From Cliona cf. orientalis (taxonomy: Eukaryota; Porifera; Demospongiae; Clionaida; Clionaidae), in contig OZ005696.1 of the NCBI GenBank assembly GCA_963930775.1, positions 5,704,001 through 5,768,000 of the forward strand: a DNA stretch of 64,000 bases, given 5' to 3'. A program made the position numbers and the translations under genes. The notes beneath the pieces are model-generated. The model made no database searches and had not been told where the DNA came from. It saw nothing but the letters and a program-made list of their open reading frames with translations. Of this stretch, positions 1 through 10,500 are shown one piece after another. Numbering within the stretch: position 1 is the first letter of the stretch; every line of letters starts with the position of its first letter.

Positions 1-35
1 GATATCAGCCAAAACAACCATGACAACACGATCAA

Positions 36-76
36 TTACTTCACCCCTTGTGCATGTGCGGGGGGTAATTAGTTAC
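36..76. repeat. Fragment of the palindromic CCCCTTGYGCATG repeat family
   Basis: An imperfect palindrome of the form ACCCCTTG-GCATG-CGGGGGT. The same arms recur at 4770-4797, 7905-7932, 37461-37487 and near 54727-54757, so this is a copy of a dispersed repeat cut by the window start. Confidence 0.5.
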
Positions 77-117
77 TAACATTAATTATTTTCATCATGC
101 ATCATGGCTAATCTGAC

Positions 118-471
118 TTACTGACCTGATATTGGTTCAGTGTATGCTTTGATTCTTTCAGTCAGATGACCCTCATATGCCTGATGTAAGGCATGAATAA
201 CTCTTCTCCATGATGGTGGATATTCACCCTTTCCACCTAGAAATGCCTCCACCACAGCCTTAATACGAGCCTCGTCTGAACTATATCGACATCGGATGGC
301 ATGCAGCTTCTTTTGATTTTCATTGTCCCAACTGTACCAACCCATCAGTTTCTCTCCCAATTTACTCCATCTCCTTGCTTTCTTTACAGCCTCAAACACG
401 TTGTCCAGTGTGAGAGGTGGGACTGCATGAATTTTTTTAGGAATTCGAAGTTTATTATTGATAATAAGCAT
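118..471 (-). CDS. Death-domain-like C-terminal exon
   Basis: Open frame of about 117 codons ending in a stop at 118-120. The last 95 residues look like a helical death-domain module of the sponge type: a WSKLGEKL helix early, a WDNENQKK segment in the middle, then PPSWRRVIHALHQA and a short basic tail. The PSWR(R/S)L(L/I)xAL helix also occurs in the death domain at 8480-8758. The first ~17 residues may be intron, because an acceptor-like ATGCAG lies at about 422-430 read on the minus strand. The 5' exons should lie at higher coordinates, but I could not identify them before 2550. The death-domain assignment rests on pattern recognition only. The full protein and its partners are unknown. Confidence 0.55.
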   Translation of the reverse strand: MLIINNKLRIPKKIHAVPPLTLDNVFEAVKKARRWSKLGEKLMGWYSWDNENQKKLHAIRCRYSSDEARIKAVVEAFLGGKGEYPPSWRRVIHALHQAYEGHLTERIKAYTEPISGQ

Positions 472-479
472 TATATTAG

Positions 480-1170
480 AGCTTCTCCGATCCTGATTCC
501 ACCATGCAGCTTACTTTTTATAAGGGAATGATTGTGCATATTATAGCTAGTCAGAACAATCATAGCTAGCTAAAGGTTACTATTTTTGATTAGCTAATAT
601 TTTGATATTTCTGCAGTTTGGCCCACAAATTTTGTACCATAATTTTTCCATGTGCACTATTATAGAACATTTAATTATATAGCTATAACCGAAGCAACTA
701 GTATTGGTGTAGCTATATTTAATTTATAAGATATACATATAATTCATACAGTAGCTATAATGTTATTATACTATCAAAGTATGTCTCATGATAATATTAT
801 AATAATATTATTGTACAGTAACTATGCAACAGACACGTTAATACCTGATAGATGTGTAGTAGAAGCCATTGTGAACTTTTTTATAGTATAGCTACCATAA
901 TAGCAAACTTCTCAAGCAATAGTCTATAGCTAGCTTGAATTGCATCGATATATCATGAGTTGGGTTGTTGCAATGATATTAATATAGACTCTTTGAATTT
1001 GATTTACTGCACCGAATATACGTAGGGTATACACATAGTCCTGTTATCTCAACAAGAAGCTTAACGTGGGCACTATAGGCTGTGTACACGTAATAATTAT
1101 GCATGGTAAAGGTTATTATACCATGCATCATTACAACATAGTGATTGTACCTATTGCATGCACATTGATC
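480..1170. other. AT-rich stretch without recognised gene
   Basis: Very AT-rich sequence rich in TAGCTA and TATAAT tracts. I see no coding pattern, RNA gene or clear terminal repeat. It probably includes an intron or upstream region of the minus-strand death-domain gene. Confidence 0.5.
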
Positions 1171-1479
1171 TACATGTGCATGCATGCATGCATTGCTGTG
1201 TGTCTCGAGCATCACATCACTGAAAGTATACATGCATGCATGCAATAATGATGTTTACACTGACACCATGCGTGCAAACACGACGAATGTTTGATTAAAT
1301 TTATGGTCTATCACCAAAATTATGTTTGATTTTATCACCAAATTTTGGTGATAGACCATAAAATCAAACATTCGTCGTGTTTGCACGCATGGTGTCAGTA
1401 TAAACATCATTATTGCATGCATGTATACTTTCAGTGATGTGATGAGACACACAGCAATGCATGCATGCATGCACATGTA
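1171..1479. repeat. Long near-perfect inverted repeat (foldback element)
   Basis: The left arm (about 1171-1320) and right arm (about 1338-1479) are reverse complements with very few mismatches. Both begin with TACATGTGCATGCATGCATG and run through TTGCTGTGTGTCTC and ACACCATGCGTGC to ATGGTCTATCACCAAAAT at the centre. Apparent open frames on both strands are by-products of the palindrome. It is probably a non-autonomous foldback DNA transposon or MITE; no target-site duplication is obvious. Confidence 0.85.
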
Positions 1480-2549
1480 TAGATACTGTTTTCTCATCGA
1501 CAGTTGCTTTTATACAGTTATTATAATGAAAGTAAATTGTTGCATGTATTATATAAACCAAGAAGATTGTGACTATCCAAGGTATTATAATAGTACACTG
1601 TATTGCTGCTAATATTATTATTAAGTGATATGCACGCAGCTATAATAATAAAATTAAATGGTCAACCAATGCAATAATGTTACAACGTAACATTGTGTAA
1701 TATAGCTAGCTGCATATTGTATGACTCTTATAATATATTATAATGTCATAATATATGATTTTTTTAGTTAATTTTTATGGTAGCTAGCTAACAATATCTT
1801 TAAGGAATAATAGTACCATAAGCCTGGGACTATAAGGCAAGTATCATGTAAACAGGCGATTGGGATGTGACAGGAAGACGAAAAATTTCAGGACCACGCC
1901 GGGATGCAATTGACATCAAGCTGCTTGCAGCATATCACAGTAGAGTCAAACCACCTCAGGCTACATACATGTACTCCACTGCCATCATGCAGGGCCTATA
2001 TGTTGCATGCAGTTGGTATAAGAGTGTCTGACTACATGACACTGTTACAGTATAGAATTCAGACAGTCCTGGATACAATCCCGGCTTGGTCTTAAGATTT
2101 TATACCCTGCCCTTCATTAGCTACTCAGTCACCTGTTTACAACATGCACCTGGCCAAGTTAAAAACCACAAACAGTAACTGTTACTATTAGCTTAACTTG
2201 TTGTTTACACTGACACACTAAATGGACTGCATGTGTACACAAGTGCTCTACCCTTGCTATTTTTCGATAATCGGAGTACTCCTGGCGATAATGAACAAAC
2301 TTTAAGATTTTAGACTAAGTCTGAGACTCTTGTACATCATAACACTAGCTGTTTATTACAATAATTGTATAATAGACGTAGTTACTGTGCAGTACTATAC
2401 TACTAGTCAACACACCATTAGCTAAGTACAGTAATGTATAACGTTGTTATTATTGTATAGTGCTGGGTATTTAAGTTGGCTGTTGGAACTACATAGCTAG
2501 CATAATTATTTTCTGGTAAGTGCACTGACAAAGGATAAAAGTTTAAGAG
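1480..2549. other. Non-coding AT-rich stretch
   Basis: No coding pattern was recognised on either strand. Short open frames (for example around 1904-2095) lack domain character and have no splice context. It may hold the promoter of the small gene at 2550. Confidence 0.4.
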
Positions 2550-2924
2550 ATGGTGAACTTAGCACTTGCTGTAACTCTACCAATAGTGTTCACCGCCATA
2601 TTTATTTCAATTTTGTATCTGGCAATCACATATTATGTGAAGTACAAACGATATGGATTTTTCTGTTCACCTCCATTTAGTGAACTATATGAATTTTCGA
2701 GTGTCGATGCATCAACACAAATTGCTACATTCGTGCCAACTAAAGAAGCTGAGGAGTGGGCACGCAAGCATGGAAAACGTTTCAATCATTATCGAGTGAG
2801 AGTTCAAGCCAGGAGAATATTCTTTCAAGAAGATAATACACCTTATATTCAGGGAGTTTGGCTTTCAATTAGCTGGCTAGTGTGGTCTGGATGGGGCGTT
2901 TCGATAGCAGCACATTCCGTATGA
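2550..2924 (+). CDS. Small predicted membrane protein, unknown function
   Basis: Single open frame of 124 codons with an ATG at 2550. Residues about 4-30 form a long hydrophobic segment (leucine, isoleucine, valine, then ITYYV) suited to a signal anchor. It is followed by a basic KYKRYG stretch, a charged middle with WARKHGKRFNHYRVRV, and a second hydrophobic part near the C terminus rich in tryptophan (WLSISWLVWSGWG). This suggests a small integral membrane protein with one or two membrane segments. It could also be the first exon of a longer gene, since no downstream exon was found before the element at 3188. I recognise no family. Codon composition and the clear amphipathic pattern make it better than a chance frame, but it is unproven. 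Confidence 0.45.
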   Translation: MVNLALAVTLPIVFTAIFISILYLAITYYVKYKRYGFFCSPPFSELYEFSSVDASTQIATFVPTKEAEEWARKHGKRFNHYRVRVQARRIFFQEDNTPYIQGVWLSISWLVWSGWGVSIAAHSV

Positions 2925-3187
2925 GTCAACAAAGGAAGAACAGGAAACTCATTCAATTATACAATAACAATATTACTGGTATAGTGTGTGCAGTATAATA
3001 CAGTCTCATAAAATTTAATAATAATAATATAGTTCTTTTGCATGATCAAAAGTAACTGTTACACTATATATAAATGGTGTATATAATAATGATAATAATA
3101 TTATTGATTATAATCTGTGCAGGCCATTTAATTCAATAATAAAATGGAATTACAGTGGTACAGTCTGCATGTGACACTGCATGAATA

Positions 3188-3764
3188 CAGTGGAACTTCT
3201 CATAACGGACCCTCCCAGGAACGACCACCCACTATATAACGGACAACCGCTATGGAACGGATTGAATCTGCCATAGACTTAGTACATTACGAACCTCCGA
3301 GGAGCGGACAACCTCTCAATTTTCTATAACGGACGGATTGTTCGGACCCGATTGAACATCTCAGTATAATTTTACTTCTAAATAGCGGACGGCCAGGAAG
3401 CCACACCCCTTTTTTGTGGCCAGTGACGTAATCATGATAGCCTAGCCAGGCCCTTCCCCCTTTGTAGGAGGGGTGCTATCTTGAAGGTGGGTCTGGGGCA
3501 AGACTAATGCATCAATGCATGATACAATTCAAGTGTATACACAGTACTTAAATTGAAGTAGACTCAAATCCAGCTCATATCCTGCTTTCCTGTTGATTCT
3601 TTCTCCAGTCACCTCTGCAAACGCTAACTAGCTATGTAGCTATCATAATGTGTAGACTATATTATATTAGTATGTATATTGTCTCCGCTTCTATAAAGGG
3701 ACAACCTCCATATAAAGGACAAAAGGCCTGCTCCCAAGGTGTCCATTATTCGGAAGTTCTACTG
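3188..3764. mobile_element. Pogo/Tigger-like MITE flanked by TA
   Basis: The ends are inverted: the left starts CAGTGGAACTTCTCATAACG, and the right end, read on the opposite strand, starts CAGTAGAACTTCCGAATAAT. Both sides carry a TA dinucleotide (3186-3187 and 3765-3766), as expected for Tc1/mariner-superfamily insertion. The interior repeats GGAC-type motifs (ATAACGGAC, AGCGGAC, AAAGGAC) near both ends and has no transposase. Known family feature: pogo/Tigger termini begin CAG and target TA. The call as a non-autonomous pogo-like element is inference from the termini. Confidence 0.75.
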
Positions 3765-4027
3765 TAGCGACATTACACATCGTACTATAATAATAATATC
3801 ATGCGTAGCTACTAGCATGCATACTAGCTGCAAAGCACAATAATTATTGAAATCAGGAGTACATTTATAAGGAGTATGCGGAGTTAGTGTAGTAGCTACA
3901 ACCGTCTCTTTCCATATTAATTTTGATATCACAGAATATCATTAACATGCACCCATATGCATGCACTAAAACCATGAGCTTTGAATGTTTTGTCTGCAGT
4001 GTCCTAGGTATCAGTGTTTTGATAGTA

Positions 4028-4848
4028 AGGCCCCAATTCCTTGATTATTAGTTTCTCATCAGGTAGTTTCCCAACATACCATGCGGGCGGGCGGGTATTA
4101 CCATTATTTAATTAATGTTGACCACAACTTATGCAACACTTGAAAGGCACATAAAATGCATGGTGCTGCCTGAGCAAACATTGCTATTGGCACACACAAA
4201 CAGTATACTAGACTCACAAAAGTGGCATCAAGAGTGTCAGTCTTGAAAGTAGCATGGTTAGGCAGTACACAGATGCTTACCAGAGCCATAGCACCCCCCT
4301 AGCTCTTCAACAACATTGTTGCATGCACACGGTCGGTCACGTGATTGTCCACACCTTTTATTACGTCATTGGAATGCACTAATGAAATAATGGTGATAAA
4401 TTCTAACTTGAACTGGAGCTCTATAGAGCACATACCCCGCCCGCGCTGCAGCGTCGGATGTCAGAGCATATCAATGGTCAGAGAGCTCGATGAGCGAGCA
4501 GCCTGTTGACGACCTTTACCTACATATGGTGCCAGGTTGTGCGCATGAGCAGAGAGCACATAGTGGGCAGTGTCCATAGGCGTGGCCAACAAAATGCAGC
4601 ATTTGCAACGCTCGTGGGCCTTACCAAACAATTCGAAGCATACTGAAGCCAGTTTTTGGGCGATATTGACGGATACGTTGTATTTACGAGTCGCTCAGAT
4701 GTCTAGATCTCCAGATCTGGCGATTTTTGTGCTAACAGACGACAACGACGACAGACAAAACCGATTACATTACCCCTTGCGCATGCGCGCGGGGTAAAAA
4801 TTGATGCGGGCGGTTGATGAGAAACTAATAATCAACGAATTGGGGCCT
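4028..4848. mobile_element. Inverted-repeat element with a nested repeat
   Basis: The left end AGGCCCCAATTCCTTGATTA is matched, with one mismatch, by the reverse complement of the right end, over about 34 bp continuing through TTAGTTTCTCATCA. Inside the right half (about 4421-4797) lies a copy of the palindromic CCCCTTGCGCATGCG repeat family, also found inverted at 7905-8297, which suggests nesting. No transposase frame is visible. A direct duplication at the borders is not clear. Confidence 0.7.
4421..4797 (-). repeat. Dispersed palindrome-ended repeat, copy 1 (minus orientation)
   Basis: Shares, in opposite orientation, several blocks with 7905-8297: TTACCCCTTGCGCATGCGCG, then GACAGACAAACCGATT, CCAGATCTGGCGATTTTGTG, and at the far end GAGCTCTATAGAGCACATAC. 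The shared order of blocks over almost 400 bp shows a common element. A G+C-rich terminal palindrome could form a hairpin. Confidence 0.7.
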
Positions 4849-4871
4849 AAATAGCAGCGCTAGCAGCTGCA

Positions 4872-6149
4872 GCTATACAGAATGTGACTCTGTGGTTGGC
4901 CCAATCGTCTTCAAAATCAGCCGGGTAATGTTAAACATTCTCTTGTAGAATTCCAAGTGCGTCTCGTTTGGTTTGAGGTCTTGAAGGGCGACCTGCAACA
5001 CGTATAAACTGGTGTCCACGATTAGGTCACATTTGCTGAGCTCAGCAGGCTAGGTGTCATGAATGTGGGAAAACCCTCTCGACATCACGCAAAGCCACTC
5101 AAAGAGCCCGCTCTCGACCCTCAACTTGATGCTGGGGTCCTGGAGACCTTCAGGTACCATTAAATTGCGTGGGCGTGAGGTGGGGGATATGACACCTAAA
5201 CCACATCAAAGTCATTAGTGAGGTGCATGTTGTGTAACCACGCCCTTTTAATTGCACAGGTCTCAGGGGTGTGGCTGCTAGAGCCGGAAGTGTTCATTTA
5301 ATATCCTCCATGGACCGGAAGCCGCGCCAGAAGGGAGGGGCCAGGCCACGCCCAAAACAGCCCCACCCTGTTCCCCAAGGACCACCATTCTCAATCAAGT
5401 GCCTACTAACCACCGGATGTCCACCGGAAGCCCACAATCAATCCCAATTAAAACACACAGCTTCCTCAAGGCCAAAACACACACAAACACTTGGAGGCCG
5501 TTCTGCCACACCGCCCACACAAGAGCTCACCTCGACTCATTTCCTGTGTGGGCGGAGTAACAACACGTCATCGCAACCACATCCGCTTCAAACATCGTCA
5601 GCTTCCGTCCAGCCGTACGGTCCCCTCCATCGCACCGGCGTACAGTGCCTCATTAACAGACATGGCCTCACCTTTGACCTCCTGCCACGCCCCCAAAGCC
5701 TCCTCGCGGGATTCAAAGGTCACCACCGCTTCCGGGACACGCCCACCTATCGCCGAGGCCAAGTCCCAGGCGCCGATATCCAAGCACTGGCCCGTGAAGC
5801 CACGCCTAATCGGAAGCAATAAAACCTGCATTAACGCACACGCACACACTCCACACAGTGCCAGGAACACGCCCACATGCTTAATTAGGCCTAATAAGGC
5901 TTTTTTTTTTTTTTTTTTGTCGTTGCGGTTAATAGTTAAGAAAGAATGCTTTGATCTTGCTTTGAAGTGGGCAATTACCGGTGTTTTCTTCAGGGGCCAC
6001 TTCCGGTCGCTAATTACACGCGCATAATCATCCTGGCCGATTCTAGACACGCCCACCTTCGACCAAAAGCACTCGTATGGCCTCTTCGGCCACGCCCCTT
6101 CACGATTCGCTAATTGAATTAGCCAATCCTGACGCTCACGCCCACGCAC
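4872..6149 (-). pseudogene. Possible multi-exon gene or decayed gene, unknown family
   Basis: Two minus-strand stretches look coding. The 3' part runs about 5160 down to 4872 and reads through to a stop at 4872-4874, but has one in-frame TAG at 5050-5052; its residues (for example KLRVESGLFEWLCVMSRGF before the stop, LYVLQVALQDLKPNETHLEF after it) look like a real helical protein. The 5' part, 6149-5598, contains a membrane-like segment (GVFLALCGVCACALMQVLLL) and an acidic helical region (ESREEALGAWQEVKGE); it ends in a stop although another frame stays open to a donor-like GTGAGC near 5530. A T18 run at 5901-5918 creates a lysine tract. Together this suggests a broken copy, or a gene whose exons I could not phase. 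I recognise no family, and the region is visibly more G+C-rich than its surroundings. Confidence 0.35.
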
Positions 6150-6604
6150 TTTAATGCTACCTTAAGATGGACGGGATATAGATGTGCTGAATCAGCATTA
6201 CGAGCCCCTCCCACTTCAGGAGACAAGACGAGCCACTCCCACTTTAGGATTACAGAGCTCGGTAATCTCATCGTATACTAGAATTTCAAGATTTTTTCTT
6301 GCCAGCGAAGCAAGCGAATTTTCGTGACTCTGTAATCGACGCATTCCACGTCTCAGTGAAGTTCTTTCGCGTTGACCTCTTAGATTGTCTATATCCTTTT
6401 TAATACCATTTCACGCCAAGTGTATTATTAAAGTCAGGAAGGTAAATGAGTCACTTGAGCAAGTGATATGCCACTTATGTAATCGGGGGGTTATTTTTTG
6501 TGCAGTGTTTAAATTTTTTATGGACTTCCTAATGTGTCTATTGCTTGGGGATCTCTCCTATTAAAAGATGTAATTTTTAAAATTTACCTTGTTAGCACTA
6601 TTAC
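6150..6604. other. Intergenic stretch, nothing recognised
   Basis: Contains short direct copies of GAGCCACTCCCACTT near 6200-6245 and an AT-rich tail. No coding or structural signal was found. Confidence 0.4.
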
Positions 6605-7204
6605 TAGCCTCGAACCCAGGTTCACTTTCGGGGGGAGGGGAAAGAGAGCCTGGTAGACACTGTCTCGCAAAGTTTATGGAGCAATTTGTAGTATAATACG
6701 CTGGACACTATCGCTACCACACGGTTGGACATGTACCGGGACAAGGTATACTAAGCAGCCGAAGTCAATGAAGTTTCAAGACTCGATATTTCTAAAGACT
6801 GTTGTATGAAAGACTTCATTCGCTCTATCTCACTTTAAGCAAACCTTCACGAGCCTCAAAGACCTGACAAAGTCCCTTCGTTGCCGTTGGACAACCGCCT
6901 TTATCGACAGTCCCGGTTGTTCACCAAAAAACTTTCACTAAAAGTGAGTAGCTAGAACTCCTTGTAGCTTCTTTATTCTTCCTCTATCAATGTTGCTCAC
7001 TTGTGACAGCTAGACTTGTTACGAACTGCGGCCAACAAAGACGATTTTTAGGCATACTTGTGGGGTCAAGGTTCACGTTTATGGACTGATAAATGGACAA
7101 AATTACGAATTTCCAGGATTTCTGGGAATTTTGGCGCGTGCGCAGACAGTGTGTACCAGGCTCTCTTTTCCCTCCCCACAAAAGTGAGCCTGGGTTCGAG
7201 GCTA
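6605..7204. mobile_element. Inverted-repeat MITE with TAGCCTCGAACCCAGG ends
   Basis: The left 60 bp (TAGCCTCGAACCCAGGTTCA, the G-run, GGAAAGAGAGCCTGGTA, CACTGTCT) recur as reverse complement at about 7145-7204 with a few changes. The 600-bp unit has no coding capacity. The TAGCCTCG and CGAGGCTA ends resemble those of the tiny hairpins at 13915-13981 and 25861-25918, so these may share a mobilising enzyme. Confidence 0.75.
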
Positions 7205-7525
7205 GGTACAATACGCTGGCCCTATAATTGGATATACTTGCAAATTAATTAGTCTTGATGATCCATAATACAGGCTGACTCATATTAAAAGGGACATCTA
7301 CCTTATTGATGATCTGTACGCTAGCCGCGGTGGAGTGGAGTGATAGCGAGAGATAAACATCTGCGGTTTTGTTCTTTCTAGACTTATGAATATCGTTGGT
7401 CTGCTGGTGGGTCTATCTGTCGTCCAGGCTCCGCCCAACCTTCTCCCTGACCAATCAGATTGTTATCTGATCAGCCACGCCCTCCTATTTTTACTTTTCA
7501 TCAACGATAATATTAATATCAGCTG
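7205..7525 (+). promoter_or_regulatory. Likely 5' region of the 2A/death-domain gene
   Basis: Sequence between a MITE and the start codon at 7526. An in-frame TAA (7514-7516) just upstream of the ATG fixes the start of the coding region. No TATA box or other motif can be named with confidence. Confidence 0.3.
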
Positions 7526-10500
7526 ATGTGTGATTCGTGTGTTGTGTGGTGGGCGTGGTTTGGATCACTCCTGCTCGGAACATCCTGGTTGGTCATTGCC
7601 CTGTGTCTCATCATGTCTGGAGATGTTGAGCTCAACCCCGGACCTATCGACCAAGGTTGGTCTCTTAATAATGCCTGCCATCAGTGCCGTTCAATAATGA
7701 TATTGATATTAATTTTATAGAAGATCAAGAGATTCTCTCTAAAGTGGATGGCACAACTTTGGGTATGTAATTATGTGATGATATTTTTTATGAAGAATCG
7801 AGTGATTTTAAGTAGCTGCTGCATAGGTAGCTGAACGTTTCGGGAGGTATAATTTTTGTTATTTTCGTGAATGAGCACAGTATGAAAATCAGACCCCTAA
7901 ATTATTACCCCGCACACATGCACAAGGGGTAAAGCAATCGGTTTGTCTGTCTGTCATCGTTGTCGGCACTAAAATTGCCAGATCTCGAGTTCTAGGCGTC
8001 TGTGCGTGCTATAAGTACAGTCGATCGGTAGACATAGGTGAAAAACTGGTTTGTACGTGCTTCAAATTTCTCAAAAAGGCTTACTAGTGGTACAAATCGT
8101 CCATTTTCTGTTCAGCATGCCTGTGGTTTATCGACCACACCCACTCTTTTAGCATAACAGTATGCGGATGCGACTGCGCATGCTCAAGCACAGTGTTGAA
8201 AAGGGTCGTCACGTCATGAAACAGCTACATGTATGCCTCAGAGTGCTACGCTACAGTGGCTACAGAGCGTGCGGGGTATGTGCTCTACAGAGCTCTAGTT
8301 GCTATTGTACTACGTATAGTGAGTACGTCAGTGAAAATTAAACCAGCAAGTCATATAAAGATCAAATACATCCGCGAAAATTAAATCCCTCGTGCTATAT
8401 ATATATGGCATAAATATTGTGTGAGCTGATGAACACACTTGTTGACAATATTATCATATTTATTGTTTTTTCTTACCAGAGGAGGATGACTGGAACATAG
8501 TGATTGATGAGTGTAGCTCAGTGTCTGCTAAGTGGGAGCAGGTCAGTGGGTTCCTTGGACTCCGTCTCTCCATCATCGACACCATCAAACAGAACCATCC
8601 TGGAGACAACGTTGGCTGTTGGAATGATGCCCTCAAGCACTGGATCAAACACAACTACAACACAAGCAAGTTCCATGAGCCATCGTGGAGGTCTCTGCTC
8701 AAAGCCATCACTAGGGTCGACAGGGCACTCTTCAAGAAATTAGCTGCCGAGCACCAAAGTAAGCATAAAACTGAGTTCAATTTATAGTACATTTTTGAAG
8801 AGAAAATTTTCATTTATAGCTCTTGCAGTGAGTGTAAGTATTGAAGTGGATCATGTGGAGAGAGACATGGTGAGGTCGAAGGTGTCAACAAGTGATATCC
8901 AAGAGTCTAAAGGTTAGCTATGCAATAACTCAGCAGTTACTTTCATCAATGTGTACTGTCATTTATAGATAGCAGTAATGCTGTAAAGTCACCTGATGCT
9001 GGTACACAGCCTGCCAACAGTGGAGGGGCTACAGTGGAACACCAAGGTGTGTATTGTGCTTATGAATTTCTTACAAACTAACTGTATTACATGTGCATGA
9101 ATCTACATGTAAAGGCTTGTATGATCTGCCCAATCTACTATTATTTGTATCATCTTGAAGTTCGTGTTTTATCATCTCAGAACCAGTAACTGAGTCAGAC
9201 CCAGCAGTACCTTCTATATCTGTTCAACAGAAGGAGCAGCTTTGTGAAAGACGATGCTTTGAGTCCGAGCAAATCATGTACAAATTTCAGAAGCTTTTCA
9301 CGGACACAAAACGGTCACTACGAGGGAAAAAAGTTGCAGTTGATGAGCTAGTTGGTCATTTGGAGTGCTTAGGATCAATCAAACCAACATATGTAGATAT
9401 TGGTCGATCTCCACTGCGAAGCCAGCTACCAGGACTAGCTGACGCTAAGACTGTCGATGCTGTCATGTCCGTTGTCAAGGACTACTGTTCATTCTTCAAC
9501 TACCACATGGTAGAGCGCATCATTGATGAATTCGGGACGAAGCAAGACAAGGAGAACATGGCCAGCTACAAAGAGGACTTCACCAAGTATGCCGAGTGCT
9601 GCATTACATAGTGTCCTCCAGAGGTTGGGAAAATGAGTGAGGAGGGGTGTGCTAACGTATTCGTAACACTGGATGATTCGTTCGACAATTGCGCCATCAG
9701 TCACCTCAATGTATTCATTGGCAACTTGCGGAAGATTCTGAAGATTCCTTCTACTGTTGCACTCAGGCTATGCCGCGTTAATCTCGGAAGCATCAAGCTG
9801 ATCTTTCAAATCCCTCTTTCTGTCCAACAAGCCATCTTTCCTCTCTCTAGTGAACAGGAAGCAGAGTTATCCAGCCTAGGTGTCGTACAGCTCTACTGTG
9901 GGGACTACCAGTTCACTCCACAACAGACTGAGGTAAAGTTAACAGACCCTAGTGGATGAATTTGTTGAGTAGCTCCATTTTTCTGTGTTTCCAGGAAGTG
10001 GCAGAGGAGCCAGCGACTGATGGAGACTCAGACCACACTGATAGTGGGGCAACTGTCAACAGCAAAAGCGCATGTGAGTTACCAGTGATTACATGTTGTA
10101 CTCTGCATGGATTGTCCATAGTTTTCAATGTATTGAAGATCTGGGAATGGGCCTGGGAATGAACCTTCATTCCGATTCCACAATCATGTACAATAATAAT
10201 ATAGTATGGTATGTAGCATTATAACCACTGGATGTACAAACCATTGCCCGGAGCATAGCTACCTTTAATATCCCTCCCCCCTGCATCTTTCAAATTAGAA
10301 AATGATAAACATCTATTTATCCTTTAATTGGGTGAGCCTAAATGATACATCCATACATCTAGCTGGCAATATAATATATGACCGTCCACGACCATATTGT
10401 GCTGGATATCAATCTGAGATACAGGCCTATTTAGTTGCCCAAGGTGATAATTATCATTTTTCACTTTTTGGCATAGATCGATAGTGGAATCATTCCTCTA

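Noticed and set aside
979..1561. Several overlapping open frames with repeated MHACM peptides
   Set aside because: They arise from the ATGCATGC palindrome arms; matching peptides on both strands show that the symmetry is structural, not coding.
5271..5822. 183-codon plus-strand open frame rich in Pro, Gln and Arg
   Set aside because: It lies opposite better-looking minus-strand coding blocks in a G+C-rich region and has simple composition and no domain.
5901..5918. T18 run considered as a poly(A) tail of a retroposed gene on the minus strand
   Set aside because: It lies inside the open region rather than at its 3' end, and no target-site duplication was found.
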